Shown one piece after another: positions 35,200 through 47,146 of a stretch of DNA of 64,000 bases. The position numbers and the translations under genes were made by a program. Source of the stretch: Sarcocystis neurona (lineage: Eukaryota; Apicomplexa; Conoidasida; Eucoccidiorida; Sarcocystidae); contig KL647335.1 of NCBI GenBank assembly GCA_000727475.1, forward strand, positions 268,735-332,734, in the 5' to 3' direction. Numbering within the stretch: position 1 is the first letter of the stretch; the number at the start of each line of letters is the position of its first letter. The notes beneath the pieces were generated by a model. It was not told the DNA's origin, made no database searches, and was given only the letters and a program-made list of their open reading frames with translations.

Positions 35200-37340
35200 G
35201 CTGTCCTGGAGGTAACCGTATTCTGACTGAGATCTGAGGAATAAACGAACACACGACAAGAAGCTGCTATGCGCGAACCGTGCAGTGCTCGAATGTGCAG
35301 GTAAGGTCGACGTAAGACGCTCTAGGTGTGTGTGTCGTTGTGCAGGTGAGGCGTTGGTGCATCAATTCTATGGATTATAATAGCGCATGGGTGAACACAC
35401 TGGATTTAAACATGGAGAAGGACCTGAGACGACCAGAATACAAGAGATCCGTTCAGGTCTTTTTCAGTCGTCATGACCAGTGTGGCTGGACACCGTGCGC
35501 GTAGGCCTGTCTGGTTCAGTGTGAACTGTGCTGCAACGTGTTATGTAGCAGCACGAGGATCTCCCAGAGTGACAAAACCGGCGCCGAACACAAGGCAAAC
35601 TGCAGATTTGATAATCGTGTTATATGTTTCCAACCAAGTAGTGATCCGACGCGAGCCACGCAAGGAGATTTACTGTTCAGGAAGTGAGAGTCTCACAAGT
35701 GGAAGAAAAAAAGCTGGAATATGCAAATTCGGGTCCAAGAGGAGCACAGATCTGCAAGGTGATAAATGGTAATTCACTAGTTTTATTTTCCCGATCTTTT
35801 TTGGCGTTTCAGGGATAGAGCGAAATGTGGTCTTGTCGACTACAGATGTGTGCCACGCATGTGAGAAGAGTAGATGTGTAAGCTAAAATTCTCTTCGACG
35901 TTGAAACGGTGTCAGCAGGCGTCGTGTTTCCGTTCCGGACACATCGCTTACGATGAGCACGTGGTGCGCAGCAGCAACGACGATGCGGTGCAAAACAAAT
36001 GGAGGTACTGTAGCAGAATTAGTCACCATTCTGAGGCGGACTCAGCAATGACACGTTGGGCTAATTCTGACGGGGGTTCACCGTGTGAACTGTTGCACTA
36101 GAGTACTGAGCGAAGACATGAGAATGGAAAACTAACGGGCTGAATTGTTCAAAAACGGGGAGATGCAGTATTTTTCGAGCCCTGTCGCGTGCACGAGGAC
36201 GGATAGAACAGCCCATGAGGCGGCAGTGCGCGGCGACTTGTAAGTGAGATTGCAAAAACAAATGGCAGCACGTCCACGGTATGGTGTGGTCTATGTCATT
36301 TGGCTTCTGGACGGTATTGTGGACTGCTATCACGGCTCTACCAGACTGCAGCCCATGCGTGTGGAGAATGAAATAATACGACCCCGAACTCAAGAGCTGC
36401 AGTAGCGCCTCCTGCTCCTGGTGAATAATCTGAGATACCAGCATAACAAGGATATTTGCACGTCGCAAAAATCCATCTAAGCCTGTTCAGCGGTCTCCAC
36501 CTGAGACTTTAAAGCGCTCCCAAGGACATTCCTATACGTGCTGGAGGAAATTTATGTTCCAAGTATATACAACTGAGTGAACCAGACGTGCTCGACCCGT
36601 TCAGGGGGGGAGTGCGTTCTAAGGGATATCTAGACAGAGAGTACACGTGCATGTTCCGGATGAAAATTCACCACGCCTGGATCCCTTTGTTTGAGCCCCT
36701 CATAACTGGAGCGATGCACTCTAGTTGCTGCAAGAATCTTTATGGTATGCGTCCGTTAGAGAAGCAATTTTGTGGGGAGGAAGCGGGGATATGTCCAAAA
36801 GAGTAACAGCGTCGTTGAGACACGCGTCGCTCAGAAGATGGTGAGCACTGCAGAAGGGATACGAGCGTTGCACACGCGTAAGGCGGTTGCGAAGGCGAAC
36901 ACCAGCAGATAAATATGTGGTTGGAAAGGTTGACAACGGCACGTAGTACTACACTGAGTAGGGAGGTGGAATATAGTATTTTGTGGTGAGCAGTGAAGAA
37001 TGAGGACGCTGCGTGTTAGGGGGGGGTGGGTGCCGTACAGATGGCAGCTGAGCAGTGGCGCTATGTCTTTGCTTTAAGTGTCGGGGCTGTGAACCCATGA
37101 AGGCGTTTATGCCGTGTTCAGCGGCACGTGTATTCTATCCAGAGTGCGAACCTGTCCGGTGTTTAGCGTACGCTCTCTGACCGCAGCATCCAGGATCGTG
37201 ACCTGTAGTACGGCTACGAGGCCACTGGTGCCAGTGTGGACCTTCCAGAGATGCTGGATATCATGGGGTGGAGGTCGGTGTAAACACATTAGAGTCACGG
37301 GGTGGGAATGAGAGCTCTGACGGCAGCTATTAAAATAAAC
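35200..37340 (+). pseudogene. array unit 0 (weak)
   Basis: The Cys-rich segment is recognisable at about 35505-35575, where PVWFSVNCAATCYVAAR aligns with PGLCSWLVCCVSYSAAH of unit 9. The frame 35473-35772 stays open for 99 codons. Other landmarks are too diverged to place. It is the leftmost unit I can support. Confidence 0.4.
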
Positions 37341-39439
37341 TGGGTGTCCTTTGTTGCTGTAGTTGACAGGTCGAAAAAAACTGCGCGTGAAACGACATCT
37401 AAATCACGTAGCCGTGGCTGCGTCGTCCTTCAAATGGAGAATCACTACGTAGACAGCAGTCGCCACACGCGTGCACAGATAAACCAGAGCAACTTGGTGG
37501 CCACTTGCACTTCCCAAGTGATGGCCTCTTACTCTGTCCCGGATATTCAGGAAAAGATGTTGCTGATAGTGCACGCCTGTAGGTTGGCATCCTTTACGTG
37601 CTTCACGACTTCAAGCCAACAGTACTGCAATGCGGTAAACAGGTGCACGTCATGCGGGTTTCATGCTATCAACATTTTCTCTGCATCTTACGAGGATAAA
37701 ACGTCGACAGCCGAACCAGAAGCTTAGAAAGCGTAGACCAAATCAGTGACGTCCGAGTCGTGAATTGCTAGGACACAACTTAAGTGATTCTCCTAGAGGC
37801 GAGAGGTTCCAAAAAGATTATTCACTGCCAACGAAGTGCGTGACAGACGTGTGAAGAAGAAAACTACAAACAGAAGAAATTGCATGTTTCACCCCTAGAT
37901 CGTCAGGAAATAAGCGGAAAATCGTCAAGAGGAAGAGTCAGAGAAGGTGATTTAAATATTTGTTGGCCGCCACATCTAGCAGGATCCGTTTTTTTCGTAG
38001 AACTAGTGTCACGCGAAAGGCGACGATCAAGTTTGAGTTAATACTCCATTGTCAGAGGAATTAGAGTCGCAGGGAGGATGCACACACCCTAGAAATGAGG
38101 AAGCCGAACAGTTTGTGTAAATTGTTGTTAGACATTCTTGGAATGGAGGGCTGTTCACCCTGTCGCACATAGAAAAATATATGGTGCGTATCGTCGAGCT
38201 ACTGTTTGGATTTGAGACGTTACCACGACAAAGAAAAGCGTAGGTACCGCCCGTGTAACGTCAGTCTGATTTGCTGTGGGAGCTACGTGTTTGGCAGGAG
38301 TATTTGCGTCTCAGTCACAGTTACTTCACTAGACACAGCAGTGCGGAACCTATGTACAGAACAAGAGAATCATGCTCTGAACTGATGAGATGCGAGTTTG
38401 ACAACTGTTTGTTGCAAATAGCGCGTGCACTGGTGACAACGAAACTACTCGGAGTTAGGAAAGAAAGAACCTGAACCTACCAATTCTTTTAGGCAGTGTT
38501 CGCCTCCTGGTGAGACTGAGAGGGTAGTGCGTCGAAGGGCAAGTTCGTGAGTAAGGGAGGAAGCGGGTACGCAGATGGTGCAGAAGTAGTGAGCCGTTTT
38601 GGGAGAAATGTGCCTCCTCTCAACTTCAAGTTGATTCGGGGTGCTTGTGCACTTTGACAGATTATGCCTGCCGACTACAATGTATACGTGCCGTAGGTAG
38701 AAATACCTGTGCTGTAACTATTCGCCGGTCTTTTTCCGTAATAAGGCGGTGAAGTTTGGGCGCTCCATGGTGTTTGCAGCTACTACTACTTGAGACGGAA
38801 AAAGGTCCGGAGGGGGGTGTGGGAATGGGCTAGCAGCCCGAACGTTGCGAGGGTGCGTTGTGCCGCACAGGAGCAGGTGAGCGCCGCAAGGAAAAGATGA
38901 GAATTATTGATATTTTCGACATGCATGAGACAGTGGCCATTTAAGGCTCTTCTGCGTGCCACTCCTCTTCTCCATCTTGGCGATAGCTATGGATGTAAAC
39001 GTATTCCTGTCCGCACTTGAGTGTTTTTTTCATATGGAGGGGTACTACGATGAAGGATGAAAATAGAAACCTAATGGGTTGGCCAAGGATATTATGGTGT
39101 GGTAATAATAGGTGCTTTCTAAGCAGTTATTTTTGCACCGTTTCAGGGGGCGGCTGAGCAGAGGCAGTGAAGCTTGGGTGCAAATATAGGCGGAAGAAGC
39201 GAGATCGAGGGAACCTGTCTTGCCTTCAGTGGTACACGCACCGTATTAAGAATAGAGAGTTGTTCTCTGTTGAGGGCGAACTGCCCAGTCGCTTTCCTTC
39301 AGCTATACAGTGAAGTGCCCATTTCTGGCTGAAGCACTTGTAATAGGAGAGACACTGCGTAAACGTTACACGGCACACGGGGAATTCGCTGTTGGTGACG
39401 CAGGGTCATGTACAGGAAGTGAGGACTGAACGGCAGAAG
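37341..39439 (+). pseudogene. array unit 1
   Basis: After TTTGTTGCTGTAG, the frame from 37359 (VVDRSKKTAR..., then CVVLQMENHYVD) aligns with the 39484 frame of unit 2, and stays open to 37727. The unit closes with SPNVARVRCAAQEQ just before a GTGAGC donor at 38877, the same peptide position as in units 9 and 11. A frame at 38271-38474 is unassigned. Between them several stops interrupt every frame. Confidence 0.55.
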
Positions 39440-41377
39440 GTAAGACATGCCAGAGGAATAGATTCTCCTTCTGTCGTGTTGCTGTGGATGACGGGCCAGC
39501 AAGGCTCAAGGCAGCGGGACAGTCACCCCATAGGATAGAGTGTTTCGTCCTTCAAATAAAGAGGCGCTGCGTAGAAGGTGATCGCCGCACTATTAGAAAG
39601 ACGGTATTGTGGAAGCCCAGGAGTGAGGCTGCGGAAACAACAGAGGCTGCCATGTTGCGAAGTGCAGCTCACAAATTTTAGTCAGTGTGTATATTTCGTC
39701 CGTTGAGGGACGGAGGTTGTGGGTGGCTTGTGCAGGCAGCTTTCACCGTATGTTCACCACATTCACCGGACTTGTTGCGTCATCTGCCCGGGTGTCTGGT
39801 AGGTTATTTGCAGTCTAAAGAACATCCCTCTGCGTTGTGAAAATAGAAGGGGTGCGAGCATGAATGGGGGGATTTGTTAGTACGCTGAAAGGGTGCTCCG
39901 CTTGAAAGAATTATTTAGTCGGTGTTGGAATACGTTGGAATATGAGGTGGCGGGCTGCCTAGAAAGGGAAAGAGCTGGTCTCTTCGTGAGGGTGGTATCC
40001 GGGAGGAGGTAGACGTTCGTAAAAACTCATTGGTGAAAGGTACGCGCGGTGAGTGTAGAAGCCTTGTGTGGAGAATTAGTAGTGGCCAAAAACTATCATT
40101 TTTAGGAAGGGGATGATCACCGGTGACCTAATCTTACATCTGAATGATGAGGTGGGTGGTAAGAATGTGTATAGGTTGCAGGTGGAACACGTTTCAGTAT
40201 GGACCGGTACATTCTCTGTCGTAGGTACAAGGACGATACTGTTCGTCGAGATGTAGTTCCGGAGGATCTGGAGATGAGACGTTACTGCGACGCGGCGACA
40301 CGTACACTCCATGATGTGAAGTCGACGTTAACACTGTAAAGGCGAGCACACGTGTAAAAGAAGGGAGTGCGACTTGAGATTAAGGACCTCCCGCTGTGCC
40401 CACCGCGCTGGCAAATACCTCAGCATGTGAGAAGTAGAGTTCCATTCGTGGGTGGGGAGCTAAAAAGGTGGACGCTCTTTTCAGTCGTTTATATCGGTTG
40501 TCAAAACCAAACATGAATCAGCCGGTACAAACCGTTATGCATAAGGAAGATGACTGGTGTATCGTGTGGCTATGGAGGAACGGCTGTTGTGGCGTTGGAT
40601 GGGAGAAGTGAGCCGTCAGGTGCTCCAGCTGATACAGCGAGGGTGCGCTCTAGGAAATATACCCACCCATGGGGTGCCTGTGTGTGTAGCCTAGACGGTA
40701 GCTTTTGCGCGTGGAGCCGTTCGTTGGAGTGTTTTACAACAGAAACGGTGCGGTTTCGGTGTTCTACGGCACGTTCTGTGTCACTCGTTTGAGAGAGTAG
40801 CAAGCCGGCAGGAAGGGGGAGTGAACACGGTTAGAATGAGTTCAGTGTCGTGGGGCCGACTTCCTCAAGGATAGTGGCTGACACTGCGTAAAACGTGTGA
40901 ATTTTTGACGTCGGCCACTTGTGATGCCTCTGACGTGAATTTCAAATAAACGTGTGCGTACAGGTGTTATATGCGGAGAAAGTTTTCCCGTTCCTTATAG
41001 GCGAATGGCGAGGTTGTATTTCGTGCGGAGAGATGAAAGTCGAGGGCGCTGTGGAGTGGGAAGTGATACAAGAAGTCACATCGAGGAGGAGTATCCGTAG
41101 GACTCGACTGCTGCGGAAGGCGGCTGAGGAGAGGCGCTGACTGCCCGGCGTCTTCTCTTCAGTGGCGTGTGAACCACGTGGCAAGCGGAGGAGTGCCACG
41201 TACGCCTCTAGCCGCAATTTCGCCTGACGGTTTCTTCGGCCTGAGTGCTAGAAGATATTTTTCTGGCCTAATCACCTGCATTGTTGCAGACGTCACACAG
41301 TTGCTGCACGACTTATGGACAACGGACTGAAACGATGCAAATCCATGCGTTGAAAGTGACAACGCTCTTGACAGCAA
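39440..41377 (+). pseudogene. array unit 2
   Basis: The donor CAGAAG|GTAAGA is at 39440. The next segment, 39484-39681, reads VDDGPARLKAAGQSPHRIEC and ends AAMLRSAAHKF at a TAG, aligning codon by codon with unit 5 including the stop. The acceptor position reads TTGCTGTGG instead of TTGCTGTAG, so splicing here may be lost. The Cys-rich homologue follows at about 39715-39790, and CGTTCGTAAAAACTCA at about 40016. Later landmarks are weak. Confidence 0.55.
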
Positions 41378-43071
41378 GTAAGAAGTGTCACGACGCTGTG
41401 AGGAATTCCATCTCTTTTGCTGCTGTAGCGGCAGGTTAATACGGCTGAGCGACGTGGAACATCCAGCGAAGCTGGAAAAAGTATTTCCTCTTTAGCATCA
41501 AAATTCACTGAACGGACAATGGTAAGAGCGCTGAAGGGAGATAGATGAACTACGGCGTGAAAGCAGGACAGGTCTCGAGGTTGCTGCAATACTGTTCATA
41601 AATCTTTGGCTGTGCGTGTATGTGATTCGATCAGGAAAAAAATTGTCGAGGGCTTGGACCCTGCAGCTGAATCGCCTGTGGCGGTCTACCACATTTACCA
41701 CACACGGCACGTCGTCGGCTCGGCTGTGGGGCAGCCTCGGTACAGGTCGACATAGTAACTTCTCTTTGTTTTGTAAAAACAGTGAGGAAGCAGAGATAGG
41801 AGAGCCCCAACAACGCACCTGAGAGAGACAAACTACGTGTGAATGACTTTGGCAGTATGCGGATTCAGTGCAGTGCTAGTGGAGATTTTGTTTCCAGCAA
41901 AAAGAGTGAAATCTGGGTTCTTTCCCAAGGGTGTACCGAGAATGCAGAGTGCTATTTGGATTAGCAGGTTGTCCAGAAGGAGACTGAATTTTGAAAATAT
42001 CCATCGTTCAGTGGTACGGGTGATGAGGGTGCCGCCACATTTGCAGTGGTTACGAAGACACCATCAATAGAAAGTGAAGGATCTCTGATGTGTTATACGT
42101 GCATTGGACGGCGTTTCTGGAAGCATTCTCCTGGTGACAAACACGCGCCGAAGGCTACATTTGTGAGTGACGGACGTGGCTGATGGTCCACGTTTGTACG
42201 AAGGAGAGAACGTTGGGATTACGGACGTGGACACTGGGGGAAAGATGCCGGGAGTTATGGCATGCTGAGCTTGAAAGAGCCGGCCGAGAAAAAGGCGCCA
42301 GGTGAATGCCCTGTGTCAGCTTCGTAGAGCATGACACCTGTGCGTGGACCCATGTGTTCGCTTTGTTCACAATGAGTGTAGGTTGTGTGCCCTGAGGGAC
42401 TTCCAGTTGCTCCCAGTTGAAAGAGAAGCTATTCTGCGGAAAGCAGGTCTGTACTGGGTTTGAGCGAGAACATTGCCATGATGTCTTGTGTCACGCAGAG
42501 CATGGTGAGTACTGGGAAAAGAAGATGAAAAGTCTTGACGCTTCCGAGAAGATGGAGACGCTGTCCACCTGGGACGTTTGTATGCTTCACTCACCTTCTC
42601 CATCGTGACAAATAGTTGCATGCGCTAACGTGCTACAGGCGGTATCAGTCACCTTCCTCAACGTGGGATAATAAAACTTCATGATGAGCGATTAACGGAG
42701 AACACGTTGTGAGTTGGCCAAAGTTGCTAAGACGTGACATGGAAGTGTATTGCCCGTCCAGTTATTTCCCGCTTGCTGCAGAGGGTGGCTGAGCAGGGGG
42801 GCTAAAAGTTCAACTCGGCACCCGATGTAAAGGCAATTCTCCTCTCCTTCAGCGTAGTAACATACCTCTTTCTGACCGTCCGCCGCCGGAATACTTTTTT
42901 CTGACTGTCTGCTAGTTTTGCCTCGATAGCTTGTGTCAGCAGAGATCTCACGTCTACGTTGTACATGTTGGAAGTCCGAAGTGATGCAGAGCCGAACTCT
43001 CGAAATGAGTGTTCTGACGGCAGATGGTAGGACACGTTATGAGAAAAGTGGGGACTTCTTTCGAATCAGAG
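41378..43071 (+). pseudogene. array unit 3 (short)
   Basis: The shortest unit (1.69 kb). AGCA|GTAAGA opens it. The segment around 41650-41720 (CTGCAGCTGAATCGCC...) matches the Cys-rich landmark. The frame 41843-42070 is open for 75 codons. Near 42490-42505, IAMMSCVTQSM precedes a GTGAGT donor in the position of the usual GTGAGC. A deletion relative to its neighbours probably removed 200-300 bases. Confidence 0.5.
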
Positions 43072-45103
43072 GTAGGATTGAGTGCGTGTCCTCTTAAATA
43101 AAAACTTACTGTATACACGACGAATGCTATCCATGTGGGAGTATAGTCGATACATGAAATAATGTGGGAAACCAGTGGGGTCTTCCAGGCTGCGAAGCTG
43201 TGATTCACAAGTGTTAGTCCTTCAGTGTGTGCGATCCCTTGAGGAAATAAGGCTGTTAAAGGTTTCGGTTGTGCAGTTGGGAAGCACGCTGTTGTTCAGC
43301 GGCACCAGGGCTCATGGTCCATCGTGGTCACCGAAGTGTCGTGGGCAAGGTGCGGTTGCCAGGGTGTCGTCTTTTAGTTTAAAAAGTAGTCGAGGATAAA
43401 GGAAGTTGTTGGATTTGATGGTAGAGCTCGGCGGGCCGAATTATGTAAAGCCCATTTGGAAGATGGCGGCAGAGCGAAGGTTACTAGAAAGAATTTTAAA
43501 TTCTGACGTTGAAATCGATTAGGGTTCAAAGTAACGGTGGGTGTGCGAAGAAGAAAGATTGCTATCCTCATGCACCCCGTTGTCGAGAAAATGTAGAGGT
43601 ATATAAAAATTCAGCGGCCCGAGGTGGGGATGGTGAGTGGAACGGGTAGTGTCGGAAATACTGGCAATCACGAATCAACGAGATGCCTGTGATCGCAGGA
43701 GAGTCATTCGTACAGTAAAGGACGAGTGCTCTTGACCGGGCAGCTAGGAAGCTGTAGGGCTTGTCTCATGTGCAGGGGCAGCGTTTTCAATATTTAACTT
43801 TACTCATTTTTTTACAGATAGAAAAACAGACGTTGGCGTTTGTAAGAAAGTGATCCCGGGCAATTTGGAAATGAGACGCTTATACGGCAAGGCTGTGAGT
43901 ACACGTGAAGGTGTGATGCTGGTTTGGTTGGTTGTTGGAGAGTCTTGTGCTGTGGTAAAATTTGCGTCAGTTTCTTAGGCAATTATGATTGAAAAAACAG
44001 GGTAACGCGAAAGAGGCATGGAAAAGCAGAATATAGAGCTTCAGACTGAAGAGCGGTCGTTGCGATCTCCGCTCGTGTCGGATATTTCAGGATGTGAGAA
44101 CAACAAAAAGATTCGTTGTTGGGATAGGAAACAACGTACACTCTACTCTCGACAGTGTCCACCTGCTGATGACGTGTGCATTTGTAGAAGCAGAAACATC
44201 TGCTTCTGGGTCTCGGAAAAGTCTACTATTCCATGAGTGCGTGATGGAGCTGTTTTTGCTGGCGCGTGCAAGAGGAGTGGGAACAGTGTGTGGAGAGTTT
44301 TGGCTGATTCAGCTTGAGCGGGGACATACAGGCCGGGAATTCAAGATGCTTGTCTCCTCAACAGGAACCTCTGTGCGTGAAGCCGGTCAGGTGAGCCTTA
44401 GGTAATGAAAGCGGTGCATGTGATTTGCTCCAAGGAATTGTCTGTAAAATACGTTTGAAAGTGTAACAGTTCTGTAGAAGGAGGCATGCGCAAACAAAGA
44501 GTGCGACGACTGTCATGAGGACGTGTATCGACAAGCTTCAGGTGAGCAATGCAGAAAAACCGGCTTTGATTCTTTCCAGATGGCTGCGACAAGGGTCTCC
44601 GAGGACCCGTTTGGGCACCGCAGCGGGCAGCTTCACGGCAAGGAGTTGTTTGCTTTGTCACATCACAGGCGGCAGCTACGGGATTTTCTTAGTGTGAATG
44701 TGGACTGGTAGCACGACGTAGGGAGACATGAAACGCGAGGACACAGTGAATTCAGAACAGATGCTAAAGTATGATATGAAATGTGTCTTGCCCATGCAGT
44801 TAGTTTCCGTGTGTTGCTAAAAGCCGCTCAGCAGAGACGCTGACTGGTCACAATACAGGGGGAAGAGAGAACGGGCACGCTGCCTGCATTGCCTTGCATG
44901 GCACAGGAATTTTACTTCGAGTGGAGAATTGCTGTTTGAGGAGCACAAGCTGGACAAATACTGGTCGCGGGATGTCCACTGGAATACTTGTTTTGGCCCA
45001 ACAACATAGGTCAGCAAAGAGATTGCAGAAACGTTATCCGACACACGTTGAGTCAGCTGGGAATGATGCAAAGTCACGAACTGGAGAAGTTGAACGGCAG
45101 AAG
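43072..45103 (+). pseudogene. array unit 4
   Basis: At 43818-44005 the frame reads NLEMRRLYGKAVSTREGVM and continues to MIEKTG, aligning with the 52011-52200 frame of unit 8 with one in-frame TAG. A 103-codon frame at 44094-44405 follows (CGEFWLIQLERGHTGREFK) and runs into the GTGAGC donor at 44391, so this copy keeps a long open terminal exon. TAAAAATTCAGCGGCC at about 43606 is the shared landmark. Confidence 0.55.
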
Positions 45104-47146
45104 GTAAGATAAGCTATGAGGCGCGAAGGCACTCGTTGCGTCATTTTGCTGTAGATGACATATCAAGAAGGTCGAGGGCAGTTGGAGATTCAATTAATGG
45201 GATAGAGTGCCTCGCCTTTGAAATGTAGAGCACCTGCGTACAAGGTGATCTCTACACACAGAGAAGGAGACCAGTGTGGGAGCTCACGAAGGAGGGTTTG
45301 AAAGCAAAAACAGCTTCCAGATTGGAAAGTGCGGCTCACAAATTCTAGCCTCTTTGTGTGTTCCGTCCGTTGAAGGAAGGAGGCTACCGAGGAGCTGGAC
45401 TGTGCAGCTGGTTTGCACAAGGTGGTTTTCCACAATCGCCGGACACGCTGCGTCGACGGTTCGGATGTGTGCGAGGGGAGGTTCACGTTGACAATGTACT
45501 CTGAGGTTGTGGAGGTACCAGGCAAAATAAAATGTTGTGCTCCCGGTGACGCAGTTCGCAATTCACCAAGAAGATTGCTTTCTTGGCGCTTCTTAAGCGA
45601 CGCGCGTGAGAGAAAGACAGATTGTTTTCTTCATATATGTGGCGTTTGCAAGCACGTAGAAGGCCCTCAAATGAAGAGAGTACCAGAGGGGCGCATGCAG
45701 AGGGCTTCTCTGTATCAACTACTAGGGAACTAGTAGTTGATACAACAAACTGCCTTCATGCCCCAGAAGACAGTCGTTGTCGAGTTACTTGCACATCACC
45801 AGAAGCAGTCAATTTCTGAAAGCAGACACAGGTGGGCAGCAACGACGATGCTGAGCACTGTACACATCCTGAAGGTCGAGCGATATTTTTAATCGAACCC
45901 TATATACCTTCTCGGAGATACAAAGTTGGTGCGTTCCGTCGAGGGGTAGCTCGCGGCGATTTGCCAATGAGATATTACCACCCCAAGCAAGTAAGTAAAG
46001 ATCAAGTTTTAATGCCCGCCTCATTTGCTGGTGCAGCGTGGGGCAGGAGGACTCAGATTCGTCCTCGTGAAGTTGATAGCGCAGGCACGGCAATGCGGAA
46101 CGGCATCGTCGGGACGTAGAGAAAGGTGGCAGTATTTGAGACTGAAGAACAGTAGCTTTCGCCAATGTTCTTGGAGAACAAATTCGCTAGTGAGGACTGC
46201 CTGAATATAAATAACGAGAGGATGTAGATGTTGTTCTCTGCAGAGTACAATTAGTAACGTAGACTGGACGTGAGCAAACAAGAGGATGCACTCATGAGTA
46301 ATAGAAAAGGCTGGTATTGCGAATGTTTATGAAGCAGCGGATGCTGTTGTGATGGCCGTTGTGATTAATGAAATAGCGTCAGTTCAGACGGCTGCTTCAG
46401 TTTCGGCCTGCTTCTTGAAAAAGACCTTGTCAGATGGTGCGTCGTACGCGTCTTCTTGAGGGGACCACTTGTGCATGGAGTCAGCTCCCGGAGTTTTCGG
46501 TACAGAATGCGGAGCATTTTGGGTGCTCCAGAAACAGCAGGAGTTCTGCAAGAAGGGTGTGGGTAAGTTCTCTGTGTGCGGCTGTGGCATGGAGTCTTGC
46601 TTTGCTCAGTTGGAGGTGAGCGCTAGAAAAAGGAGAATTTGACCGTTCCCCTGTTGGTTGGGACGTCGGCCATCTAAGGTTCTTCTAAGCTCTAGAGCCC
46701 TCCTGCATCAGAGCAAATAGTTTTGTGGGACACAACGTTACAGATGGCACTTGTCCAAGTCCTCAACAGGAATGCGGCGAGATTGCTCAGTCGGGGGGAA
46801 TAAAGGTCGAGGAGGCTGTCGGGCGACAAGAACGCGTAGAGACGCTACTCCGTAGGTGTTCCGTTGCGGCTGAGATCCCACTGTCGCGCTTGAACGGGGG
46901 CACTGAATGTTAGGTTAAAACGCAGGGGTATGAGGTGACGTGACAACGGTGGCTGTTGCCTTGGATGGCATACGTACTAAACCTAAAAAAACGAACTGTG
47001 TTCAGTTTGTCCCGATCACAGTCATTCTCTTCTTGTACTTTGCACTAGAAACTCCTTCTTGATTCAGCACGACTGTTGTAGGACGTGTGCTGAGTCGGCT
47101 GAAAATACAATTTCTGCGGGAGGAGAGATGAATTTGGAGGCAGCAA
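45104..47146 (+). pseudogene. array unit 5
   Basis: AGAAG|GTAAGATAAGC and the acceptor TCATTTTGCTGTAG are only about 47-50 bases apart, so a very short intron is possible. The frame 45151-45348 (VDDISRRSRAVGDSINGIEC ... LESAAHKF, TAG) matches unit 2 and has one extra internal TAG. The Cys-rich segment is open in 45276-45491. A 95-codon frame, 45832-46119 (YKVGAFRRGVARGDLPMRYY), aligns with unit 7 and unit 8 segments. The GTGAGC donor is at 46616. Confidence 0.6.
45711..45744. repeat. perfect 15-base inverted repeat (hairpin)
   Basis: TGTATCAACTACTAG at 45711-45725 and its exact reverse complement at 45730-45744 flank GGAA. It lies in unit 5 and was not seen at the same place in the other units. 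Confidence 0.85.
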
